DNA of 19,819 bases from Verrucomicrobia bacterium UBA3761. Its GTDB lineage: Bacteria; Verrucomicrobiota; Kiritimatiellia; RFP12; UBA1067. The stretch is taken from NCBI GenBank assembly GCA_002371135.1, contig DFGB01000029.1, forward strand, positions 1-19,819, given 5' to 3'. Every line of letters begins with the position of its first letter. Within the stretch, counting starts at the first letter, position 1. The translations under genes were made by a program, and so were the position numbers. Shown one piece after another: positions 1 through 6,633 of this stretch. The notes under the pieces were generated by a model. That model searched no databases. It was not told the origin of the DNA and was given only the letters and a program-made list of their open reading frames with translations.

Positions 1-1118
1 CACGCCCGTGGGGATGTTCCGTTGCGACGGTCGAGACCGTTGACGACGGCATCGTTTTCCCCACGCCCGTGGGGATGTTCCGTCGCGCGGTTGCTGGGAA
101 TGTGCACGGCGACAGTTTTCCCCACGCCCGTGGGGATGTTCCGTAAATAGGGCCGACGGCAAAAAAACCGCTGAAGTTTTCCCCACGCCCGTGGGGATGT
201 TCCATAAATCAACGAAGGTAGACCACGCGATATCAAGTTTTCCCCACGCCCGTGGGGATGTTCCGCGAATCGTCCCACGCGACGCCGTCCGGCTTGAGTT
301 TTCCCCACGCCCGTGGGGATGTTCCGGACACGCGGCTACAACTGCGCAGACGGCGTGCGTTTTCCCCACGCCCGTGGGGATGTTCCGTGGGACCTGACGG
401 GCTTCGAGCATGCGGTCCTGTTTTCCCCACGCCCGTGGGGATGTTCCGCGCGCGCGCGCGGACCAAAACATTACCAACAAGTTTTCCCCACGCCCGTGGG
501 GATGTTCCGGCACTCACTACCGACAGTACCAAACGCAGCCAGTTTTCCCCACGCCCGTGGGGATGTTCCTAGAACCGACGGCAAAAAAACCGCTAAAAAA
601 ATGTTTTCCCCACGCCCGTGGGGATGTTCCGGATTCGCTTGCGGCGCTCGATCTCGGCGACGGGTTTTCCCCACGCCCGTGGGGATGTTCCGGCCGAGGC
701 CGCTTGCCACGTCCCGGAGCATGGGTTTTCCCCACGCCCGTGGGGATGTTCCGGTACTTCTTCTGATGATGATGTTTTCGGTTATGTTTTCCCCACGCCC
801 GTGGGGATGTCCCGCGCATATTTCCGCCGTCCGCGCCGAGGCCGGAGTTTTCCCCACGCCCGTGGGGATGTTCCGTACAGCCTGTTCACCAAGATTAGCA
901 AGTTCGGGTTTTCCCCACGCCCGTGGGGATGTTCCTGCCAATCGGTTGCAGGTTGTTGGCAATGGTCAGTTTTCCCCACGCCCGTGGGGATGTTCCGTGC
1001 TGATTTCGCCGCGCCAATGCCAAATTTGCGTTTTCCCCACGCCTGTGGGGATGTTCCGCGCAACTCGGCTATCAAGGTAAGCAATGGGGCGTTTTCCCCA
1101 CGCCTGTGGGGATGTTCC
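1..1118 (+). CRISPR. Type I-E-like CRISPR array, trailer end (19 repeats, 18 spacers)
   Basis: A 28-nt repeat starting GTTTTCCCCAC and ending GTGGGGATGTTCC recurs with an exact 61-nt period. Starts are 54, 115, 176, 237 and so on to 1091, with a cut copy at 1-20. The 33-nt intervals make 18 spacers, or 29+32 if the usual position-29 G is counted in the repeat. The stem CCCCAC/GTGGGG with a GCCC loop and the ATGTTCC(G) 3' handle match the known E. coli-type I-E repeat in this orientation. The crRNA would therefore be read on the plus strand, with the leader left of the window. In agreement, the variant repeats lie to the right: T to C at 811, and a loop change GCCC to GCCT in the last two copies (1030-1057 and 1091-1118). 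No cas gene is in the window. The array was probably made by a Cas system just outside; the subtype is inferred from the repeat only. Confidence 0.97.
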
Positions 1119-1126
1119 TAAAATTC

Positions 1127-1183
1127 GGCACTTCGTCTTTTTTAGTGGAAAGGCCCTCCCCGGCTACACAACTGGCTGCATAT
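1127..1183 (+). repeat. Left terminal inverted repeat of the ISL3 element
   Basis: This 57-nt arm pairs with 2417-2475. The two arms differ by one substitution near the tip (A against T, fourth base) and by a change with two extra bases in the GGCCCTCCC..GGCTACAC segment. The arm is unusually long for the family. It contains the transposase stop codon (TAG at 1164-1166) and the last few codons (QPVV). Confidence 0.85.
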
Positions 1184-2393
1184 CCAGCTTGCCGCAGTTG
1201 AACAGGATTGCCACATGGTAGTTCTCGAAGTTTCTGAACCCTCTTGCCCCGGCTTTTATGGTTTGTATCTTTGCATTGAAACCTTCTGTCATGGCATTGT
1301 CAATAAATATTTCGTACCATTTGAGCATGCCTTCCAAGTGCCGCTTGAACATCTTGGCGACTTTGATCATCGGCCTCAGCCCGGAAGCGACGACCTCCTC
1401 GAATCACTTCTCGAAGAAACTCCTGGCAAACGTGACGTCCAGCCGCCGCCAGAATTCTTTGAACGCCTCCTTCAGTCCCCATGCCTTTCCGGTGGCGAGG
1501 TTCTCCGCAAGAAGCCCGTCGAGCCACTTCTGGGCTTCGGGACTGAGGTGCTCCAATCCCTTCAACCACAGGAAGCGCGTCTTGGAAAGGCGTTTGTCGT
1601 GCGCCTTCAGCAGCTTCGCGTGTTCGGCTCTGCGCACATTGTTCGCCGCGTCGTTGAGGTGCTTCATCAGATGGAACTTGTCGAATACGATGTCTGCGCA
1701 CACCAGCTTCTCCCTGACCGCCTTGGCGAAAGGAGCCGACATGTCCATCGCAACGCCGCAGACCAGGAACTGCTGGACAGGATTGAGAGCCTGGTCAATC
1801 AGTTCCTCCGCCACCGCTTCGTTGCGCCCGCGAGACACGTCAAGCACCCTCTGTCCGTCTATGTCAGTCATGATGCATGCGAACGCTTCCGGCGCCCGGC
1901 CAGACAGGAAACTCTTCTCGTCCAGCCCGACATACGCAATCTCCTCCGAGGCGCGCCTCGCGAGCCCGCGCTCCACGGCTCGTTCCTTGATGCGCTACAC
2001 TTGGTGCCAGTCAAGCTTCAGCATTCTCATGGCGTCGGCGTTGCTGCGCACGCACTTGAGGACCTCTATGGCGAACGCTTCGAACATGAGAATGAAGTGC
2101 GAGCCTTTCTCCGCCCATGGCAGATCGATGACTTTGACGCCGTGCCTTTCGCACTTGCAGCGGGGCGGCCTTGCGTGTATCAGGGTCGTGAACTGCATCG
2201 TGTCGAGGTGCCGCCATACCCGCTCCTCCTGCGTGTCGTGCATCGGCGCAAACGTCCCGCATACCGGACAGGGCGCACATTTCTCCCTGTAGTCCAGGTA
2301 GATGTCAACCTTTAGGTGCACCATATCCAGTTTGACGTCGGTAACTTTCCATTCCTCCCCGATGCCGAGGAGCCTACTGTAGTGTGAGGGCAA
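1164..2393 (-). pseudogene. ISL3-family transposase, two in-frame stops
   Basis: One reading frame runs from TTG at 2393 to TAG at 1164-1166, about 409 codons, the normal size for ISL3 transposases. The N-terminus has the ISL3 zinc finger (CAPCPVCG, later CKCERHG). The middle has the DDE core, with YVGLDEKSF, then VAMDMS and DIVFDKFHLMKHLN, and the C-terminus has the typical NAMTEGFNAKIQ glutamate motif followed by ARGFRNFENY. Two stops interrupt this frame: TAG at 1995-1997 (after LDWHQV) and TGA at 1404-1406 (after SFFEK). Reading flows through both with no frame change. Each stop is one base from TGG, and Trp would be plausible at both sites. The product would be three fragments, so the gene is probably inactive. 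Standard code is used elsewhere, so recoding is unlikely. Confidence 0.88.
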
Positions 2394-2416
2394 ATCTATA
2401 TCGTATATTATCTCAT

Positions 2417-2475
2417 ATATGCAGCCAGTTGTGTAGCCCCTGGGAGGGCCTTTCCACTAAAAAAGACGAAGAGCC
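2417..2475 (-). repeat. Right terminal inverted repeat of the ISL3 element
   Basis: Read on the minus strand, this arm starts GGCTCTTCGTC, continues through AGTGGAAAGGCCC, and ends in ACAACTGGCTGCATAT, matching the left arm at 1127-1183. It lies upstream of the transposase start, so it should also hold the element's own promoter; I see no convincing -35/-10 pair there. Confidence 0.85.
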
Positions 2476-2539
2476 AATTTTAGACTTTACGTTGTACTGG
2501 ATGTTTTAGAGCTTCTAGATTTTCTAGAGCGCAATCCCC

Positions 2540-2559
2540 GGCCGCACTGAAGCGCGGCC
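2540..2559 (-). terminator. Hairpin downstream of the pectate lyase gene
   Basis: GGCCGC at 2540-2545 pairs with GCGGCC at 2554-2559 around an 8-nt loop, about 22 bp past the pectate lyase stop on the minus strand. There is no U-tract after it, so it is a weak intrinsic terminator at best. The rest of 2476-2580 contains a TCTAGA-rich stretch (about 2514-2527) and nothing else I recognise. Confidence 0.35.
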
Positions 2560-2580
2560 CTCCCGCTTCTTCCCTTTTTC

Positions 2581-3966
2581 CTATCTAATCGAGTTTATGT
2601 AGTTCTCGATGTTGAGATAGCCGTTTGCGGCCTTGGCGACAGCATCGTGCGGATTGCGTTTGTCGGTGCCGTTCGCTTTCTCCCACCAGTCTGGAATTCC
2701 GTCGCCGTCCGTATCTTTGCGCTTCCTTTTTTCCTCTTCCCTCTTCCCTGTTCCCTCTTCCCTCAACTGCCACTTCGTCGGAGCGCCGCCGGGGATCGAC
2801 TTTTCGTCGGAGATTATCTCCCCTCTCGTCCCGAAGCTCAGCACCTCGTTTATCACGCACAAATCGGCCGGGTCGCGCCGCGGCAGAGATGCGCCGACCG
2901 TGGCAAGGTTCAATTCCACAAGACGCTTCGCCGGATACAAAGGGAGCTCGGGGTACGGATAAGGCTTGAAGACCCTGTCGCCGCCGCCATCCGTCTTGAC
3001 GGGATGGGGATCGAGTTTGCCGTCTTTGTCGCCGTCCTGCCAGTTGTCGTCACCGTAGAAATGGAAACGCTCGTTGCCGCCGCCGAGTCCATCGCCGCCT
3101 CCGGCGGGACCGTTCACAAAAAGATTGCCGGTGATGTTGGCGTGGCTCTCGCCCTTGGAGCCGCCGCCGAGGATCACGCAGGCGTTGCGCCAATTGTAGA
3201 CGATGTTGTTCGCATACTGGCTGCGGCCCTTGAGTTTGTTGTTGCGCGTCACGTTGTCGCAATATAGGTTGCGGTAGAGCGTGATGTCGTTCGCCTGCAC
3301 GAGTCCGCCTGCGGAATGCGAGAGGAGGCCTTGCGAAATGATGCAGTTCTGGATGGTGATGTTGCCTATCTTGTCGCTCACGTTGTCGTTTATGGAGAAG
3401 TTCTCGTCGCGCCCCCAGGAGAACGAACAGTGGTCGAAAATCATATTCCTGCCGTTTGCGATTCCGGCACAGTCCTTGCCCTTCGTGCCGCACTTTCCCA
3501 TGCGCCAGCGCAAGTAGCGGCATATGATGTCGTTCGCTCCGGAGAATGAACAGCCGTTGCCGTACACCGTCACGCCATCGCCGGGGGCCGTCTGCCCGGC
3601 GATGTAGAGCCCGGAGGCAAACGATATGCGCGACTTTATCTTGATCACGCCCGCGACGTCGAAGACGACGATTCGCCCCGGCTTCGAGACGGCGTCGCGC
3701 AGCGATCCCGCGCCGGAATCGTCGAGATTCGTGACGTGGTACACGGCCGGGGAAGAGGACGCGCGCGCCCCCCTTGCGGCGCGGCCGAATCCACGCGCCC
3801 CGGGGAATGCAAGGCCGCCCTCCTTCATGTATTTCCTGTCGAGCGCGGCGTCTTGCGCCGCAAGCCTGGCGAGCAGCGGATCCTTCGGCAGGTTTGCGCG
3901 TGGCTTCCCAACGGCCCAGCCGTACATCGCCAACGCGGCGACTGATATAGCGACGATTTTCTTCAT
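2581..3966 (-). CDS. Secreted pectate lyase, PL1-like
   Basis: This 461-aa protein probably cleaves polygalacturonate by beta-elimination outside the cytoplasm. Residues 1-20 form a signal peptide (MKKIVAISVAALAMYGWA). The mature region opens with AFPGARGFGR (53-62) and VYHVTNLDDSGAGSLRDAV (75-93), the start of many bacterial PL1 right-handed beta-helix lyases. FDHCSFSWGRDENFS (177-191) and the later N-rich helix rungs fit the same family. Residues 401-417 are a charged linker (REEGTGKREEEKRKRK) encoded by a heptanucleotide repeat. The end (418-461) is a DTDGDGIPDWWE module with GYLNIENYINS, common on pectin-active enzymes and probably a calcium-binding C-terminal module. It starts 25 bp after the GT4 stop and is likely the third gene of that operon. 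No clear ribosome binding site is seen. Exact PL1 subfamily and substrate are inferred. Confidence 0.9.
   Translation of the reverse strand: MKKIVAISVAALAMYGWAVGKPRANLPKDPLLARLAAQDAALDRKYMKEGGLAFPGARGFGRAARGARASSSPAVYHVTNLDDSGAGSLRDAVSKPGRIVVFDVAGVIKIKSRISFASGLYIAGQTAPGDGVTVYGNGCSFSGANDIICRYLRWRMGKCGTKGKDCAGIANGRNMIFDHCSFSWGRDENFSINDNVSDKIGNITIQNCIISQGLLSHSAGGLVQANDITLYRNLYCDNVTRNNKLKGRSQYANNIVYNWRNACVILGGGSKGESHANITGNLFVNGPAGGGDGLGGGNERFHFYGDDNWQDGDKDGKLDPHPVKTDGGGDRVFKPYPYPELPLYPAKRLVELNLATVGASLPRRDPADLCVINEVLSFGTRGEIISDEKSIPGGAPTKWQLREEGTGKREEEKRKRKDTDGDGIPDWWEKANGTDKRNPHDAVAKAANGYLNIENYINSIR
2730..2764. repeat. Heptanucleotide tandem repeat inside the pectate lyase gene
   Basis: Degenerate units CCCTCTT / CCCTGTT run through this stretch on the plus strand, GGGAAGA / GGGAACA on the coding strand. 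Seven is not a multiple of three, so successive units cycle through frames and give the mixed R/E/G/K linker. It lies between the beta-helix domain and the C-terminal module. Confidence 0.8.
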
Positions 3967-3991
3967 GCGTTCATTGTTTGGCCGGGCGGCG

Positions 3992-5065
3992 CTACCACGA
4001 AAGGAGCTCTTCGATGAACCTGTCGGGATCGAAAAGCCGTTCGGCGGCGTCCAGCGCGTTTGCGCTCATTTCGGCGAGCTTCGCAGGGTCTGCAATATCA
4101 TCGAGCGCCTTCGCGAGCGCGGCGGGGGTGCGAGCGTCCGCCGTCCGCGTCCGGCCGTCCGGCGCACTCGGGAAAAGACCTGTCACGCCTGGATGCAGCA
4201 ATTCGCGAACGCCGCCGACGTCGAACGCCACCACGCTCACGCCATGCGCAAGCGCTTCCGCGCCGACCATGCCGAACGGTTCGTTCCAGAGCGACGGGAA
4301 CGCGCAGACGTCGGCGTAGCGGAAGAAGCGGTGCGCATTTTCCTGCCAGCCGAGGAATTTCACGCCTGGCGGCGCAGTGCGGCGCAGTTTGGCCTCGTCG
4401 CGTCCCGTGCCGACGACGATCAATTCATGCGGCGTCTTCATCAGCCCGGATGCTTCGATCAACATTCCGACGCCCTTGCCGGCTATCAGCTGGCCCATGA
4501 ACAATATTCGCAGCCTGCCGTCCGGCATCCACGAATGCGCTGCCGCTTCTTCGCGGAACGGCTTCATGAAAAGCGGATGCAGGATCTTCACGCCATCGGG
4601 AGGGAAGCCGTTCTTTACGAGATTCTCCTTCATGTATTCCGCGGCCACAAACGTCTTCACGCCGCGCATCTCTTCGATGAATGCGCGGATCGGACGGAAA
4701 AGATTGCGCGCGATCCACTGCGGACGCGTCACTGCGGCGCAGACGCGGCACGGCAGAAACGAATACGTGCGGTCGCACAGACGCCGCAGCGGGTCGTAGT
4801 AGTGGCGCCGCAGGCAGTATAGCTCGTGATCGTGCGCGTAGAAGCGCAGCCTGTCGCCGTAGTGCGCCTTCAATCGCCGGAGGTCGGCGACCGTGGGCGG
4901 GATCTTCTGCATCAGCACGAAATCGCTGTCGTCGAGTTCGCGCGGCGGATCGCCCGCGATGTTTACGGCATGGCCGGCTTTTTCGAGCGCCGCCGCGGTG
5001 CGCTCCGCAAAGCATTCCAGGCCGCCGTGCAGATGCGGATAAACGCCGGTGAACAGTATTTTCAT
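3992..5065 (-). CDS. Glycosyltransferase family 4 protein
   Basis: This 357-aa protein is a GT-B fold retaining glycosyltransferase, expected to move a sugar from an activated donor to a cytoplasmic acceptor such as a polysaccharide or lipid-linked glycan. Residues 1-20 (MKILFTGVYPHLHGGLECFA) give the first beta strand and glycine loop of GT4 enzymes. GQLIAGKGVGMLIEA is at 191-205, and the donor-site E-x7-E motif is NEPFGMVGAE (E262, E270). A Cys cluster (C84, C97, C106, C109) after HDHELYC is seen in a subset of GT4 proteins. The frame stays open upstream to 5734, but the start at 5065 is preferred. It gives the family N-terminus and overlaps the GT2 stop in ATGA, which points to translational coupling. 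Donor and acceptor cannot be told from sequence. Confidence 0.9.
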   Translation of the reverse strand: MKILFTGVYPHLHGGLECFAERTAAALEKAGHAVNIAGDPPRELDDSDFVLMQKIPPTVADLRRLKAHYGDRLRFYAHDHELYCLRRHYYDPLRRLCDRTYSFLPCRVCAAVTRPQWIARNLFRPIRAFIEEMRGVKTFVAAEYMKENLVKNGFPPDGVKILHPLFMKPFREEAAAHSWMPDGRLRILFMGQLIAGKGVGMLIEASGLMKTPHELIVVGTGRDEAKLRRTAPPGVKFLGWQENAHRFFRYADVCAFPSLWNEPFGMVGAEALAHGVSVVAFDVGGVRELLHPGVTGLFPSAPDGRTRTADARTPAALAKALDDIADPAKLAEMSANALDAAERLFDPDRFIEELLSW

Positions 5066-6069
5066 AATCTTTTCCCTGAATGCAAGCCGCGGTAGCGCGT
5101 CAAGGCGCCGACGATTATGGCCGTCATGCGCACGCCCGGCACGCGCAGCATCAGGCGCTTGAGCCACGCGGTGCGCGGGGGCCAGTCGATCGCGCGCAGC
5201 CATTCTGCGTGCTTGACGAAAGCGTCGAGCAGTTCGGAGCGGTCCGGCTCGGCGAAGCCCGGCGTCGCGAGGTAGTAGCCGAAAAGGTTGCAGGCGAGAT
5301 TCGATTTGAAGCCGCGCTCCATCGCCGGCGGCAGCGCCGCGCGGGCGAGGTCGCCGTACACATGCTCCGTCACATCGAAGATGTCGCGCACGCGGCGCGG
5401 CGTGAATGCCGCCGTGGCGGCGCCCTCGGCCGCCGGAAGATACGCATAGAACGGCTCGCTTGCGATGAAAACGCGCTCGAGCCGCGCCATGTGCAGCGGC
5501 AGGACGTCCACGTCTTCGTGGATCACGCCCTTGCGGAAACGCGGGAGCGCGGAGCGCCGGTATACGAAGCGCCACGGCTGCCAGTTGAGACCGCAGAGAT
5601 TTTTGCGGGCGAAGAGGATATCGAACGCCTCGAGCCCGGAATATTCGCGGCCGCCCGCCCGCGAATACGCCGGAGAGCCGCACCGGACGAGCGACCCGTC
5701 CGCCTGCGTCTCGAAGTACGGGAACTGCAGGCAAGAGCAGTCGGAATGCGCATCGGTGATTGCGGCGACGCGCTCAAGCGCTCCATCCACATAGGCGTCG
5801 TCGTTGTCGAGCCATGCGATCCAGTCGCCCCGCGCCTCGTCCATGCCGCGGTTGCGCGCGACGGATACGCCGCCGTTCGGCTGGCGCACGACGCGTATGC
5901 GGTCGTCGCGCCGCGCAAGTTCCCCGGCGACGGCGGCGGTCGCGTCCGTCGAGCCGTCGTCGACTATGACCGCCTCCCAATCCGTGAAATCCTGCGCTCG
6001 CAGCGTCTCCACTGCGGCTGCCAGTCTCGTCTCCGCGTTGTAGGCCGGAATGACTATGGAAAACTTCAT
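5062..6069 (-). CDS. Glycosyltransferase family 2 protein
   Basis: This 335-aa protein is a GT-A fold inverting glycosyltransferase. MKFSIVIPAYNAE (1-13) is the standard GT2 opening, VDDGSTD (36-42) the nucleotide-sugar loop, and WLDNDD (86-91) the metal-binding DXD-type motif. GVSVARNRGMDEARGDWIAWLD (67-88) is the conserved helix between them. HEDVD at about 194-198 may supply the catalytic base. No membrane helix is seen, so it is cytosolic or peripheral. The TGA stop overlaps the GT4 ATG, so the two probably act in the same glycan pathway. It is the first gene of the GT2-GT4-lyase operon. The 106 bp upstream (6070-6175) show no promoter I would defend and nothing else recognised. Confidence 0.92.
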   Translation of the reverse strand: MKFSIVIPAYNAETRLAAAVETLRAQDFTDWEAVIVDDGSTDATAAVAGELARRDDRIRVVRQPNGGVSVARNRGMDEARGDWIAWLDNDDAYVDGALERVAAITDAHSDCSCLQFPYFETQADGSLVRCGSPAYSRAGGREYSGLEAFDILFARKNLCGLNWQPWRFVYRRSALPRFRKGVIHEDVDVLPLHMARLERVFIASEPFYAYLPAAEGAATAAFTPRRVRDIFDVTEHVYGDLARAALPPAMERGFKSNLACNLFGYYLATPGFAEPDRSELLDAFVKHAEWLRAIDWPPRTAWLKRLMLRVPGVRMTAIIVGALTRYRGLHSGKRL

Positions 6070-6175
6070 GGCTGCGACATCATGGCAGGTTTCTGGCGCG
6101 CCGAGGGGCTGAAGCCAGGGATTCTCGATTGTCTGGAAAATCTAGAGCCCCTGCCCACGCTCTCCCGCCCGTGCG

Positions 6176-6478
6176 TCATCTATATCGTCGATGCCTGAAG
6201 CTTCTTTGCTTCGGGCGGCGTGAGATTGGAAAATCCGCGATGTCCTTCAACGCGATCATCGCCTCGCACTTGCCGCGCGCTTCGCCCTCGCGCTCGCCGG
6301 GTGCCTTGAATTTTTCAAATGCTTCACCCATGGTATGCCTCCCTTGTTCTGAATCCTTGAAATCTCAAACTCTCTTCTCGAGAACATCGAAATACATCTT
6401 CGCCGCATCGCGGCACTGCAAATCATGCACTGGCTTGCCGATGCCGGTCGCGCTCCGCGTCGCACCCGGGCTTGTCCG
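6176..6478 (-). pseudogene. Remnant of an Rpn/PDDEXK-family nuclease (transposase-like)
   Basis: Minus-strand reading gives GIGKPVHDLQCRDAAKMYF, then DVLEKRV, a TGA stop at 6365-6367, and DFKDSEQGRHTMGEAFEKF in the same frame. This matches the C-terminal part of Rpn family proteins, which typically read like KPIHDF..D...M.Y..L..R...FK....G...M...E. A Glu/Arg/Gly-rich tail follows (about 6250-6300). If one T is restored near 6235, the frame continues as NLTPPEAKKLQASTI to a TAG at 6180-6182, a more natural end than the observed TGA at 6176. A short segment from ATG 6331 (51 aa, with GGGAGG upstream) could still be translated. The nuclease core is missing, replaced by a short MASAKKTNGMTDKPG-like leader in another frame (about 6462-6508), so an internal deletion is likely. 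Confidence 0.65.
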
Positions 6479-6538
6479 TCATGCCATTTGTTTTCTTTGC
6501 GCTTGCCATGATGGTTCATCTTCGAAGATAGCGGCTAT

Positions 6539-6567
6539 ATTGTATCATATTCCCCCCTCTCGCGCAA
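6539..6567 (-). promoter_or_regulatory. Sigma-70-like promoter of the Rpn remnant
   Basis: On the minus strand TTGCGC (6562-6567) is followed after 17 nt by TACAAT (6539-6544). It sits just upstream of the short N-terminal leader of the decayed Rpn-family gene. The spacing and -10 box are good and the -35 is partial. Confidence 0.55.
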
Positions 6568-6633
6568 CAGCGAATCCCGCCATGGCCCCTTTTTGGGTGG
6601 ACCGTCGATTTTATGCAAAGACAATGATTGCCA

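Larger units (their letters stand above)
1127..2475 (-). mobile_element. ISL3-family insertion sequence, degenerate
   Basis: A 1349-bp element is bounded by long imperfect inverted repeats. The outer ends read GGCACTTCG on the left and GGCTCTTCG on the right (reverse complement), which resemble ISL3-family termini. The single gene inside, on the minus strand, encodes an ISL3-type DDE transposase broken by two stop codons. The element begins only 8 bp after the last CRISPR repeat. The flanking 8-mers, TAAAATTC on the left and AATTTTAG on the right, are not a direct repeat, whereas the family usually leaves an 8-bp duplication. Instead CTAAAATT appears as an inverted pair at both outer flanks. 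This suggests either rearrangement after insertion or ends lying slightly further out. Confidence 0.85.

Noticed and set aside
191..1121. Open frames on both strands across the CRISPR array, with repeated peptides such as FPHARGDVP and SPRPWGCS
   Set aside because: They are translations of the repeat in three frames, a common false gene call in arrays of this type; the 61-nt period explains them fully.
1404..1997. Possible stop-codon recoding in the transposase
   Set aside because: TAG and TGA both occur as normal gene ends in this window (pectate lyase, GT2, GH127), so recoding of either is unlikely; nonsense mutations are simpler.
1215..2315. Long plus-strand open frames opposite the ISL3 transposase
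   Set aside because: They run antisense to a recognisable transposase frame and show no family motif; high GC content leaves long antisense frames open.
2514..2527. TCTAGA-TTT-TCTAGA-like symmetry as an operator or att site
   Set aside because: It is short and AT-rich, with no second copy or adjacent integrase; a similar TCTAGA near 6140 is not enough to make a case.
5066..5734. N-terminal extension of the GT4 frame by 223 codons
   Set aside because: The extension overlaps the GT2 gene in another frame and lacks homology-like motifs; the ATGA overlap and the MKILFTG start set the true N-terminus at 5065.
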